Shown: positions 26,785 through 35,378 of the stretch, piece by piece
Layout of the letters: each line of letters begins with the position of its first letter
How positions within the stretch are numbered: position 1 is the stretch's first letter
Origin: Cedecea davisae DSM 4568
Lineage (GTDB): Bacteria > Pseudomonadota > Gammaproteobacteria > Enterobacterales > Enterobacteriaceae
Reading direction: 5' to 3'
Assembly: GCF_000412335.2 (NCBI RefSeq)
Contig: NZ_KE161030.1
Location: 2,292,787-2,356,786, forward strand
DNA: 64,000 bases
The notes under the pieces: model-generated
Told to the model about the DNA's origin: nothing
The model's database searches: none
The model's input: only the letters and a program-made list of their open reading frames with translations
Translations under genes and position numbers: made by a program

Positions 26785-26786
26785 AT

Positions 26787-28289
26787 TTAGTAGCGCACGC
26801 ATACCGTTTTAGTTTCGGTATAGGCGTCCAGCCAGTCCGGGCCAAAATCACGCCCGGTTCCGGACTGCTTCATTCCGCCAAACGGCATGTTGGCGTCTAT
26901 CAGCGTGTGGCTGTTAACCCACACCGTTCCGGCCTGGATGCGCCCGGTATACTGCATTGCGGCCTGTAAATTATTGGTCCAGAGACTGGCAGTCAGGCCG
27001 TATTCGCTATCATTGGCCTGGCGTAAAGCCTCTTGCGCATCCGCCACCCGAACAAGATTGACAACCGGGCCAAAGACTTCTTCACGAGTGAGTTTCAGGC
27101 TGGTGGAAGGATTCACGACCAGCGTAGGCGCAATGTAAAAACCGTCGCCCTGCGGCCCCGAGTTACCGCTGATAATTTCAGCTCGCTGCTGTTGCGCATC
27201 CGCCAGATAGCCCGCTACTTTCTGCTGCTGAGCTTTAGAAACCAGCGGGTTAATGTGCGCCTGAGGATCCAGGCCCGCACCAACCTGTAACGATTTCACC
27301 GCCTGCTCAAAACCGCTAACCAAAGTATCAAACAGCGGCGCTTCAATATAAATTCGCGAGCTGGCAGCGCATACCTGCCCCTGGTTCAGGAAGCTTCCGG
27401 CCATCAGGCCTTCAATAACCATTGCCGGGTCGGCGTCTTTCAGCACAATGGCCGGGTTTTTACCGCCCAGCTCCAGCGTGACCCTGGTCAGACGGTCAGC
27501 CGCCGCTCTGGCAATGCCTTTTCCGGTGGCCGTCGAGCCGGTAAAGCTAACCTTAGCCACAAGAGGATGTTCGGTCAGCGCTTTGCCGCAGCGTACTCCG
27601 CTGCCGGTTACTACATTAAACACGCCATCCGGCACGCCCGCCTCGCTCGCCAGTTCCGCCATGCGAAGCAACGTCAGCGGCGTTGTCTCGGAAGGTTTCA
27701 CCACGATGGAACAGCCGGCGGCGAGTGCGGGCATGACTTTCCACATACCTATCAACAGCGGAAAGTTCCACGGCACGATACCGGCTACCACGCCAATTGG
27801 TTCTTTGCGTGTCCAGGCCTGGTAACGCGCCCCTTCCGGCATCGGGATCGATACATCCAGCGTCTGGCCGCTAATTTTAGTGGTCAGGCCTGCGGTGTAA
27901 CGCATCCAGTTCAAAGTGCATCCCACTTCAAAAGCGCGCGAAATATTGATCGACTTACCCTGCTCCAGAGTTTCCAGCTGCGCCAGCTCTTCCGTATTCT
28001 GCTCAAGCAAATCGGCAAAACGCAGTAAGATCCTTTCCCGCCCGGCGGGCAGCATATTTGCCCAAACGCCGCTGCTGAATGCGCGCCAGGCGGAGGTTAC
28101 CGCGCGATCGACATCCTCTGCGCTGGCATCGGCGCTGCTGGATATTTGTTGCCCGTCCGCCGGGTTGTAAACCGCCAGCCGGGAGGCGCTGTCGGACTCC
28201 TGCCAGCGGCCATCAATGTAAAGCCCATGAGAACGCTGAAGAAACTGGCGCACATTGCCCAGCACGCTTACCGTTTCTTGCTCAGACAT
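26787..28289 (-). CDS. feaB: Phenylacetaldehyde dehydrogenase
   Basis: FeaB is the cytoplasmic NAD-dependent dehydrogenase that turns phenylacetaldehyde, made by TynA, into phenylacetate. The 500-residue product (E. coli 499) is a complete aldehyde dehydrogenase: NAD-binding VPWNFPL and [12 protein letters not shown], the general-base segment [12 protein letters not shown] and the catalytic Cys in [14 protein letters not shown] precedes the ATG. It is divergent from feaR across 191 bp containing two FeaR-like repeats. In E. coli tynA is the next gene; here 24 kb of adhesin-related DNA intervenes. Confidence 0.95.
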   Translation of the reverse strand: MSEQETVSVLGNVRQFLQRSHGLYIDGRWQESDSASRLAVYNPADGQQISSSADASAEDVDRAVTSAWRAFSSGVWANMLPAGRERILLRFADLLEQNTEELAQLETLEQGKSINISRAFEVGCTLNWMRYTAGLTTKISGQTLDVSIPMPEGARYQAWTRKEPIGVVAGIVPWNFPLLIGMWKVMPALAAGCSIVVKPSETTPLTLLRMAELASEAGVPDGVFNVVTGSGVRCGKALTEHPLVAKVSFTGSTATGKGIARAAADRLTRVTLELGGKNPAIVLKDADPAMVIEGLMAGSFLNQGQVCAASSRIYIEAPLFDTLVSGFEQAVKSLQVGAGLDPQAHINPLVSKAQQQKVAGYLADAQQQRAEIISGNSGPQGDGFYIAPTLVVNPSTSLKLTREEVFGPVVNLVRVADAQEALRQANDSEYGLTASLWTNNLQAAMQYTGRIQAGTVWVNSHTLIDANMPFGGMKQSGTGRDFGPDWLDAYTETKTVCVRY

Positions 28290-28330
28290 AGCATCTCCTT
28301 ATCAAAGTCATTATCGGGTAGCACCTCTTC

Positions 28331-28394
28331 ATTCTAGGCGTTATGTTGAATTCCGGGTTTGCTGCGGCTGACATTCGCTTTGCTGGCTGTGACA
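28331..28394 (-). promoter_or_regulatory. feaB promoter with paired FeaR-like direct repeats
   Basis: On the minus strand two TGTCA-N8-AAA repeats occupy 28379-28394 and 28358-28373, with a 21-bp period. TAGAAT at 28331-28336 is a good -10, 21 nt beyond the proximal repeat. The -35 position overlaps that repeat, which suits class II activation. The architecture matches that upstream of tynA. Confidence 0.7.
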
Positions 28395-28480
28395 CGCTAC
28401 ACAAATACAAATCATGCTTCTTTTTTTGAATCACGTTTACCTATAGTTATTGGCGTCGGGCGACGAAAGGTGGGGGATGT

Positions 28481-29395
28481 ATGGCACAAGAGCAATACAA
28501 CGAGCGATTCGAAAAATGGCTGGATCAGGTTAATCGTGCATGCGGGTGCTTTGCCGGTGCGGCGCTGAAAAGTGAATTTCACGGCAGCCTGAGCGAGCAG
28601 CAGATGCATGCCATGAAGCTTAGTGTCGTGGAGATAAGCCAGGCCAGCCTGGTGAGAACCCGGCGCGAGGTTTCACAAAGCAACGACGCCTGGTTTTATA
28701 CCGTATTTCAGCTGGCCGGAGAGGCCGTAATGGAGCAAGGCGACAGCCGGGCCGTGCTACGAGGCGGCGACATCACGCTTATCGACGCCTCTCAGCCCAG
28801 TCGTTTTACTTATACCAGCGGCGCAAAACAGGTCTCTCTGCTGCTGCCCCGCCACCTGCTTGAACAGAACCTGCGTTTCGGTGACATTCCCTGCGCGCAA
28901 AGGCTGGCGGCGGAATTACCGATGGTGCGGCTTAGCCATAGCCTGCTGCGCGAAAGCATGGGGAGCAACTCTCTTAGCAATAGTGAGAGTGAGGCTATGC
29001 TGGAAGCGATTACCTGCCTGCTTACCCCTGCGCTTATCAACCGCAGCCTTCCTCACTCCAGGCGCGACCGCCATCTGCAAAAAGTCATGTCGCTGATTGA
29101 TGAGCATATTCAGTCCGAAACGCTGCGCCCGGAATGGATTGCCAGCGAATCCGGCATGTCGGTACGCAGCCTCTACCGCCTGTTCGCAGATAAAGGGCTG
29201 GTAGTCGCTCAATATATTAAAAATCGCCGTCTTGACCTGTGCGCCCAGGCGCTGCGCACCGCCGGGCAAAGCGAGAAACTCGCGGGGATTGCTTACAGCT
29301 GGGGATTTGCCGATCACAGCCATTTTTCAACGGCTTTTAAAGGAAGGTTTGGGCTTTCGCCGGGGGAATATCGGAAGCGTTTTCAGGCCGCCTGA
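28481..29395 (+). CDS. feaR: AraC-family activator of the amine oxidase pathway
   Basis: FeaR activates tynA and feaB in response to aromatic amine breakdown in E. coli. The 304-residue product (E. coli 301) has an N-terminal AraC-type binding domain and a C-terminal double helix-turn-helix: about residues 205-300, with MSVRSLYRLFADKGL as the first recognition region and the family signature IAYSWGFADHSHFSTAFKGRFG near the end. GTGGGGGATGT precedes the ATG. It is divergent from feaB. Confidence 0.93.
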   Translation: MAQEQYNERFEKWLDQVNRACGCFAGAALKSEFHGSLSEQQMHAMKLSVVEISQASLVRTRREVSQSNDAWFYTVFQLAGEAVMEQGDSRAVLRGGDITLIDASQPSRFTYTSGAKQVSLLLPRHLLEQNLRFGDIPCAQRLAAELPMVRLSHSLLRESMGSNSLSNSESEAMLEAITCLLTPALINRSLPHSRRDRHLQKVMSLIDEHIQSETLRPEWIASESGMSVRSLYRLFADKGLVVAQYIKNRRLDLCAQALRTAGQSEKLAGIAYSWGFADHSHFSTAFKGRFGLSPGEYRKRFQAA

Positions 29396-29403
29396 AAAGA
29401 GCC

Positions 29404-29445
29404 CTCTCACCCTGAGCCTTCCTGAAAGAAGGCCGGGGGTGAGAG
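29404..29445. other. Hairpin between feaR and ydbL
   Basis: The outer stem ctctcaccc / gggtgagag (9 bp) encloses an inner ccttc / gaagg stem. It lies between the convergent feaR and ydbL ends and belongs to the CCCTC/GAGGG palindrome family. It may act as a terminator, although T-runs are poor. Confidence 0.5.
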
Positions 29446-29458
29446 TAAAATACCAAAA

Positions 29459-29782
29459 CTACTTCTTCATCCACTGGCCGTTCAGACCACGCACATACTC
29501 ACCGGCCGGCGCACGATCGACCAGTTTCTGCCAGGCAAGCCGCGCCACTTCGTTGATCGAAATATTATTGGTGTCCGCCAACTGCTGGTAATGCTGGGCG
29601 CGGGCATCATTGATGCTTTTTACCAGCGCCAGGGTTTCCTGGTCCTGTTTTATCGGCGCAATATAGCCGCTTAGCGTTTCGCCGACCCGCCCCTGTTCAC
29701 GAGCTTCATTCAATGTCAGAGCCATTGCCGACGCGCTGAACAACAAGGCCAGCGCCAGCGCCCCTTTAAGAATAGATTTCAT
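29459..29782 (-). CDS. ydbL: YdbL, periplasmic partner of the YdbH-YnbE bridge
   Basis: The 107-residue DUF1318 protein has a cleavable signal (SASAMA) and the family core LNEAREQGRVGETLSGYI and PAGEYVRGLNGQW, close to E. coli YdbL (108). YdbL works with the YdbH-YnbE intermembrane lipid-transport bridge, reportedly influencing its assembly. The start at 29782 has an AGGGG ribosome site and gives the conserved MK start. The upstream ATG at 29797 overlaps the ynbE stop but has no ribosome site. Last gene of ydbH-ynbE-ydbL. Confidence 0.9.
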   Translation of the reverse strand: MKSILKGALALALLFSASAMALTLNEAREQGRVGETLSGYIAPIKQDQETLALVKSINDARAQHYQQLADTNNISINEVARLAWQKLVDRAPAGEYVRGLNGQWMKK

Positions 29783-29796
29783 CCCCGTTCCCCTCA

Positions 29797-29988
29797 TCAG
29801 AACAGATCGCTGCGGCTTTTGAGCAGGCTTTCGACATCTTTATCCACTTTGATATGGATCTCATGCTCAATTTTGACATTCATATTGATGGTTATTGGCT
29901 CTTTCGGCGCCGCTACCTCGATTCGCGGCGTGCAGCCCGCCAGCATCATGGCGCAGGGTGCCAGCAGCGCGGCGGTTAATATTTTCAT
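29797..29988 (-). CDS. ynbE: YnbE outer-membrane lipoprotein
   Basis: The 63-residue lipoprotein (E. coli 61) has lipobox LAGC near residue 19 and a short beta-forming tail (ITINMNVKIEHEIHIKVDKDV). In E. coli YnbE stacks at the outer membrane and joins the C-terminus of YdbH to complete a lipid-transport bridge. Its ATG overlaps the ydbH stop by 4 nt. Confidence 0.92.
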   Translation of the reverse strand: MKILTAALLAPCAMMLAGCTPRIEVAAPKEPITINMNVKIEHEIHIKVDKDVESLLKSRSDLF

Positions 29989-32627
29989 TGTCTGTCCTCA
30001 CAGGCTTCGCCGGGTTGGGTACAGCGCGCTGACGGCAGCGCGGCATTCTCTTCCAGCCAGGTTTGTAAATTATCGCCAAAGCGCAGGCTGCGCCACAGGG
30101 TAAACAGGTTTTCCTGATGGGTATAGTTGAGATTGACGGTATTTGTTTTCCCCTCGACGTGGCTGATGCCGGTCACGCTGGAGCGCATTTTCACTATGCC
30201 GAGATTATCAAGACTGAGTTGGGTCCAGGAGCGGGAAATTTCCATATAGCGCAGCCAGTTAATTGCCGCCCCCGCAGCCATATTATTATCGACGATGGCG
30301 TCGGCCATATCCTTATCCATACGGAAGGTCATCGGCCCGGGGTTTGTCAGCCAGCCGTCTTTGATTATCCACTGCGGATGGTTAAGCCATAGCGGCAGCG
30401 CGCCGTTGAAGCGCCCGGACATGGTGAATTGTTTCGGGCTAATCGCGCTGATAAGTTCGCTCGAGGAGAGATTTTGCAGGCGCAGCAGCGCCGCATCATG
30501 CTGCGGCATACGCAACTGCTGCATGGATATCTTGCCGCCCAGCACATCGGCATTCACGTTGCTTAGCAGCAGAGGCTGACGTTCACTCCATGGATACCAG
30601 CCTTCGAGATCGGCAGTAATATTTTGCGTCGCAATCTGGTTGCGCACTTCTGCGATGCGCAGAGTGACCGGCCCACGGGTGCCGAGATGCCAGGTGGAGT
30701 CGCTGAAGCGGAACGGCAGCACAAAGTCTACGCCGTTGATTTGGTTATCCGGCATCCAGACGCTGCCGTTTTTTACCACGCCGTGGCCGCCTGCCTCGAA
30801 GCCCTGCCCGGCTGCGGCCGAGAAAGCAACCTGAGCGTAGAGCGCGCCGCCCTTCAAATCCATTTTCCAGTCCGGCGGGAGCAGGGGCTGGAACACGGTC
30901 AGCACCTGCTTTGGCCACCACGCATTACCGCGCAGGCGCTCGCCATCCCAGCGCCCCACCACCCGTACCGGGCCAATAGCACCCGCATGGAGATCGCCTT
31001 TGTACAGGAAGGAAGTTGGGTTTTGGCCACTGACGCTAAACTTGAGCGTTGAAGGGGGCAAGGCGCTGCCGCCGCTGAAGGTGGCTGCTCCGGCATCCAG
31101 CGAGAAGTCGCCGCTAAAGGTTTCTTTTTTTTCGTTACGCTCCCAGCGCAGCGGTTTTTCCAGCACCAGGCGCGGCTTGGCTATCAGCATCGAGCCGTAT
31201 TCCAGTTTGTCGAATCCGGTTGATAGCGAACTAAGCTCTATTGCGCTGTCGCGCCATTCGCCAAGGCCCCTTACGTCCCATTTAGCCTGCATCGGCGTGA
31301 AACTGCCCTTGCCCCAGTAGCGCCACTGCCACAGCCCGGCGTCCGGCAGGAAGTCGTTAGCTTTGCCGTCAAGATGCAGTTCAACGGAGCCCATTTCGTT
31401 ATCGTGAGCGCGCAGAATTGCCTGCAGGCGGCCATCTACGCCTTTACCCGAGACGCGCACGCCGGCCAGCGGCCAGCGCACATCATCTATATTCAGGGTT
31501 TCAATCAGCCGCCCGCGTGAACGCAGCAGCGCGCCGGGGCGGAACAGTAAAGCCGGGTCGGTAAGCGCCCCGGTCAGCTCGCCGGGCAGCACCGCGTAAA
31601 AAATCAGCTGATCCTGTTTGGCTTCGCCGGTTAGCTGAAACGGTAAGGCGCTGTCGGTCATGCTGAGCTTGCCCGGCCCGATGTTCAGCACGGCGTTACC
31701 CTTCCCGGCTTCGCCCTGGGTCACCACGTTCATTCGCCCGGTGAATACCGCGTTATCCAGCCCCTGCTGCCAGTCTTCTACCTTCAGCGCCAGGCCGCCG
31801 CGCAGAGGGAAACCGGCGTAGGGCCAGTTCCACTCGCCGCCGTTAATCTCCAGCACTTTCTCGCTTAGACGCCACGGAACCGAAAGCAACATCTCGTCTG
31901 AGGCGGCTTTTCTGACCGCTAACGTACCCGAGCTGGCATGCCAGTTCAGCATCACGTCAAGCTTGTCCGACTCCTGCGGAATTTGTACCTGAGTCGCAAC
32001 CTGGCCATCGGTCGGCAGGCCGTCGGGAACCAGAGGCAGGGTTAACTCGCCCACCAGCTCCAGCGGTGGAAGACCTTCGAATGCGCCAACCTTCAGCTCG
32101 CCTATCCGCAGGCTCTGCCCTTTAAGGGTCGCGGCAACGGTCAGCAGTTTGCCCTGGTAATCCAGGTGCTGTTGCTCCGGCGTCAGCGAAAGGCGCAGCG
32201 CCCCCGAATACTGCTGCCACGGAGTCACGTTGAGCTTATCGATAGTCAACCAGGTGTTGGGCAGCATTTTCTGCCATTCTTCAAGGGTACGCGGCGCGGC
32301 GAACGAGGCATCATCCTGCGGGATTTTGCCGATACAGTCCGGGTTCAGATTCAGTTCCGCAACCTGCAGGCGCCAGCGGCTTGGGTGGCTGAGGGTGGCA
32401 TCCCTGAGATTGGCAAGTTCGCACTCACCCGCCAGATAACGGAGATCGGGAATAACAATTGCGCCGTTATGCAGGCGCGGGCTGGCTTCCATCGCGATGC
32501 GCGTTCCCTGCGGCAGCCAGATACCGGCAAGCGTCGGCAGCCAGTGAGCGAGCGTCAGCAGCAGCGAAAGCGGCAGTAAAATCAGCGCCAGCAGCAGCGC
32601 AAGGGCGGCTTTGTATTTACCCTTCAT
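29985..32627 (-). CDS. ydbH: YdbH, AsmA-like intermembrane phospholipid transporter
   Basis: YdbH is one of three partly redundant AsmA-like proteins (with TamB and YhdP) that move phospholipids to the outer membrane. The 880-residue product (E. coli 879) has one N-terminal membrane helix (ALALLLALILLPLSLLLTLAHWL) and a long repetitive beta-rich periplasmic body. The C-terminal conserved part has MRSSVTGISHVEGKTNTVNL. It is the first gene of the three-gene overlapping operon with ynbE and ydbL, and divergent from ldhA. Confidence 0.93.
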   Translation of the reverse strand: MKGKYKAALALLLALILLPLSLLLTLAHWLPTLAGIWLPQGTRIAMEASPRLHNGAIVIPDLRYLAGECELANLRDATLSHPSRWRLQVAELNLNPDCIGKIPQDDASFAAPRTLEEWQKMLPNTWLTIDKLNVTPWQQYSGALRLSLTPEQQHLDYQGKLLTVAATLKGQSLRIGELKVGAFEGLPPLELVGELTLPLVPDGLPTDGQVATQVQIPQESDKLDVMLNWHASSGTLAVRKAASDEMLLSVPWRLSEKVLEINGGEWNWPYAGFPLRGGLALKVEDWQQGLDNAVFTGRMNVVTQGEAGKGNAVLNIGPGKLSMTDSALPFQLTGEAKQDQLIFYAVLPGELTGALTDPALLFRPGALLRSRGRLIETLNIDDVRWPLAGVRVSGKGVDGRLQAILRAHDNEMGSVELHLDGKANDFLPDAGLWQWRYWGKGSFTPMQAKWDVRGLGEWRDSAIELSSLSTGFDKLEYGSMLIAKPRLVLEKPLRWERNEKKETFSGDFSLDAGAATFSGGSALPPSTLKFSVSGQNPTSFLYKGDLHAGAIGPVRVVGRWDGERLRGNAWWPKQVLTVFQPLLPPDWKMDLKGGALYAQVAFSAAAGQGFEAGGHGVVKNGSVWMPDNQINGVDFVLPFRFSDSTWHLGTRGPVTLRIAEVRNQIATQNITADLEGWYPWSERQPLLLSNVNADVLGGKISMQQLRMPQHDAALLRLQNLSSSELISAISPKQFTMSGRFNGALPLWLNHPQWIIKDGWLTNPGPMTFRMDKDMADAIVDNNMAAGAAINWLRYMEISRSWTQLSLDNLGIVKMRSSVTGISHVEGKTNTVNLNYTHQENLFTLWRSLRFGDNLQTWLEENAALPSARCTQPGEACEDRQ

Positions 32628-32839
32628 GGGTGGTTAATATCCTGATTCAGCGACAATTTAAGCCGAAATATGTCATTATTCTGGCACGATTATGGCCGGA
32701 CGTGAAGGCGGCGACAGCATTAAGCTTAGCTTGCCCGGAAAGTGTAATAGTCACCCGGCGTTAAAATTTCTTTTAAGAAATTGTATGATTATTTTAAGCA
32801 TGGTAATTTTGGAACCAACCCTTTCTGGAGATAAGTCTT

Positions 32840-33829
32840 ATGAAACTTGCGGTTTATAGCACAAAACAGTACGACAAAAAGTATCTGGAGCAGGTTAACC
32901 AGGAGTATGGCTTTGATCTTGAATTTTTTGACTTCCTGCTGAGCGAGAAAACTGCCAAAAACGCCAACGGCTGCGACGGGGTCTGCATCTTCGTTAATGA
33001 TGATGGTAGTCGCCCGGTGCTGGAAGAGCTAAAAAAACACGGTGTTAAATTTATCGCTCTGCGCTGCGCCGGTTTTAATAACGTGGATTTGGAAGCGGCA
33101 AAAGAGCTCGGCATGCCGGTAGTCCGCGTACCTGCTTATTCGCCTGAAGCCGTCGCCGAACACGCCGTGGGCATGATGATGTGCCTTAACCGTCGCATTC
33201 ACCGTGCCTACCAGCGCACCCGCGATGCCAACTTCTCGCTCGAAGGGCTGACCGGTTTTACCATGCACGGCAAAACCGCTGGCGTCATCGGCACCGGCAA
33301 AATCGGCGTTGCGGCGCTAAGAATTCTGAAAGGGTTTGGCCTGCGCCTGCTGGCGTTCGATCCGTACCCAAGCGCGGCGGCTCTGGATCTAGGGGTGGAA
33401 TATGTTGACCTGGAAACGCTGTTCGCCCAGTCAGACATTATCTCCCTGCACTGCCCGCTGACGCCGGAAAACTATCACCTGCTGAACCAGAGCGCCTTCG
33501 ACCAGATGAAAAACGGCGTGATGATCATCAACACCAGCCGCGGCGGCCTGATTGATTCCCAGGCGGCCATCGACGCGCTCAAGCATCAGAAAATTGGCGC
33601 GCTGGGGATGGACGTTTACGAAAATGAACGCGATCTGTTCTTTGAAGATAAGTCCAACGACGTGATTCAGGACGACATTTTCCGCCGCCTCTCCGCCTGC
33701 CACAACGTGCTGTTTACCGGACATCAGGCGTTTTTAACCGCGGAGGCGTTAACCAGCATCTCCGAAACCACGCTCGAGAACCTGCGCCAGCTTGAAAAAG
33801 GCGAAGCCTGCCCCAACCAGCTGAACTGA
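32840..33829 (+). CDS. ldhA: NAD-dependent D-lactate dehydrogenase (fermentative)
   Basis: LdhA reduces pyruvate to D-lactate during fermentation. The 329-residue product equals the E. coli length. The NAD-binding motif is GVIGTGKIG (about residues 150-158). The D-2-hydroxyacid dehydrogenase signature includes MIINTSRGGLIDS with the catalytic Arg, a later Glu and the catalytic His in FTGHQAFLT. TGGAG precedes the ATG. A terminator follows directly. Confidence 0.97.
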   Translation: MKLAVYSTKQYDKKYLEQVNQEYGFDLEFFDFLLSEKTAKNANGCDGVCIFVNDDGSRPVLEELKKHGVKFIALRCAGFNNVDLEAAKELGMPVVRVPAYSPEAVAEHAVGMMMCLNRRIHRAYQRTRDANFSLEGLTGFTMHGKTAGVIGTGKIGVAALRILKGFGLRLLAFDPYPSAAALDLGVEYVDLETLFAQSDIISLHCPLTPENYHLLNQSAFDQMKNGVMIINTSRGGLIDSQAAIDALKHQKIGALGMDVYENERDLFFEDKSNDVIQDDIFRRLSACHNVLFTGHQAFLTAEALTSISETTLENLRQLEKGEACPNQLN

Positions 33830-33835
33830 TTTGCC

Positions 33836-33863
33836 GCCCTCTTCACGCCGGAGAGGGCTTTTT
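33836..33863 (+). terminator. ldhA terminator
   Basis: A perfect gccctct / agagggc stem is followed by five T, starting 7 nt after the ldhA stop. A second hairpin (gcgccac / gtggcgc) lies near 33890-33912, before hslJ. Confidence 0.85.
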
Positions 33864-33947
33864 AAGATTATCCTTACTGCTTCATGCGCCACATCCTGCG
33901 AAAGTGGCGCCCTTTCATTGATGACACATAAACCTTAGGGAGAAGAG

Positions 33948-34379
33948 ATGAAAAAGTTTGCTTCACTTATGCTGGCAAGCGTTGTTCTGGCGGGCTGTGC
34001 CCAATCAGCCGATAAAGGCTCCGTAACCGCGCAGGACTTGCAGCACCACCGTTTTGTGCTGCAAAGCGTTGACGGCAAGCCTCTGGATGTGAAAAACAGC
34101 AAGCGCGCACCCGAGCTGAGCTTTGGTGAGAACATGCATATTTCAGGCGCGATGTGTAACCGCTTTATGGGTCAGGCAACGCTTGAGGGCGACACGCTGA
34201 AGGCGAAGGGTCTGGGGATGACCATGATGCTGTGCGTAGAGCCGCAGCTTAACGACCTGGATCACCGCATCAACGACATGCTCACTGCCGGAGCAAAAGT
34301 TACGCTGGAAAATCAGCAACTGGTGCTGAAAAGCGGCCAACATACGCTGACGTACAAACTGGCCGATCTGGTTAACTAA
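33948..34379 (+). CDS. hslJ: HslJ, heat-inducible META-domain lipoprotein
   Basis: The 143-residue product (E. coli 140) has lipobox LAGC at about residue 19 and a META/DUF306 domain (HRFVLQSVDGKPL, SGAMCNRFMGQATL, GMTMMLCVEPQLNDLD). HslJ is an outer-membrane lipoprotein linked to heat shock and novobiocin resistance in E. coli. GGGAGAAG precedes the ATG. It is convergent with ydbJ, whose stop abuts its own. Confidence 0.93.
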   Translation: MKKFASLMLASVVLAGCAQSADKGSVTAQDLQHHRFVLQSVDGKPLDVKNSKRAPELSFGENMHISGAMCNRFMGQATLEGDTLKAKGLGMTMMLCVEPQLNDLDHRINDMLTAGAKVTLENQQLVLKSGQHTLTYKLADLVN

Positions 34380-34646
34380 TCAGTAGCTGCCACAGGTGCC
34401 GGCGGCGAGCGAGTTCTCATTACAACGCTTGCCGTTTGGCATGGCACACATGCCCATCGCACTGCCGTCCAGCTGACGCGCAACGCTCATCGTCCCGCCG
34501 ATCATCGCACAATTCGCTTCGCCCTGGCTCGACATCGCTGCCCTCAGGCCCGGTGGAACATGGGCCGCAGTGGCCTGTTGCGGGGGTTCATTACTGCAAG
34601 CTGATAATAATAGTGCGGCACAACCGGCTAAAAACGCAGCGCGCAT
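34380..34646 (-). CDS. ydbJ: YdbJ, small DUF333 lipoprotein
   Basis: The 88-residue product has lipobox LSAC and the DUF333 pattern GEANCAMIGGTMSVARQLDG followed by C-x-M-P-N-G-K-R-C-N-E, as in E. coli YdbJ (88 residues). Its function is unknown. The start at 34646 has AGGAGAG about 8 nt upstream; the longer upstream frame is rejected. Confidence 0.88.
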   Translation of the reverse strand: MRAAFLAGCAALLLSACSNEPPQQATAAHVPPGLRAAMSSQGEANCAMIGGTMSVARQLDGSAMGMCAMPNGKRCNENSLAAGTCGSY

Positions 34647-34825
34647 GGCTTCTCTCTCCTGGCTGAATATGCAAAACCTTTGCATAATGGCGCATGGTTA
34701 CCGCTGCGTCGAGGGCATAAAGCAATAAAATGTGTTGCTTTTTGTGGTGTCGATCACCTTTTAAAACAAAACATCAGAGTTTTCTTAGCGCCCCGCCTTT
34801 TTATCTCGCTAAATCAAGCTCGCCA

Positions 34826-35128
34826 TCACTCCCGGTCAACCAGCAATAACGTGCCGTGACTACCGGGCAAAACGCGGTGTTCAGCTCCGGCCGGAATAAG
34901 ATAAAAATCCCTGGATTTAAGCCTGATGGTTTCTCTCCCGACCTGGAGATCCATCTCGCCTTCAATCACCACCAGAAGCTCATCAAACCCGGCATGGGAC
35001 TCAACCGGAATGCCTTCCCCACCCATTTTGATAAGCTTAATGTTGGCGCCGCCGATTTTCCCCAGCACCTGCGACTTCCAGATATCCGGTAGTTCAAACG
35101 CCATCTGTGTTAACGATCCGCTATTCAT
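34826..35128 (-). CDS. Small cupin-domain protein
   Basis: The 100-residue single cupin has motif 1 in SHAGFDELLVVIEGEMDLQVG and motif 2 in LIPAGAEHRV; metal-ligand His and Glu are in place. No substrate is evident. AAGGAG precedes the ATG. It stands alone between ydbJ and nifJ, with no E. coli K-12 counterpart at this position that I recall. Confidence 0.8.
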   Translation of the reverse strand: MNSGSLTQMAFELPDIWKSQVLGKIGGANIKLIKMGGEGIPVESHAGFDELLVVIEGEMDLQVGRETIRLKSRDFYLIPAGAEHRVLPGSHGTLLLVDRE

Positions 35129-35378
35129 GCCGTCTCCTTGTAGGGTAAGCCCCTATCCTCACCGCACTTTTCCCGTCGGCCAAATTCTTAATAACCATAA
35201 GATATTCACGAACTATTGCGCCGGGTAACGCAGTCGTTAACGATGGATCAATTTGTGCACTCCTGGCCCGAACAACTTCAAGGGGCCAGGTGGACGTACT
35301 ATAATTGAGGGATTAATTATTACGGGACTCGGGGTTAGCAGGCGGGTCCCTTTATTTTGCGCAATGTAAAGGTGTCTT

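Larger units (their letters stand above)
25912..26786. other. Gene-free AT-rich region between adhesin locus and feaB
   Basis: This 875-nt stretch separates the divergently positioned but same-strand TolC-like and feaB genes. It should contain the promoter of the adhesin locus; several AT-rich hexamer pairs exist but none is decisive. It also holds a possible 16-codon frame (26364), a perfect FNR box (26431), a minus-strand terminator (26632) and a nested hairpin after feaB (26739). Confidence 0.5.
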
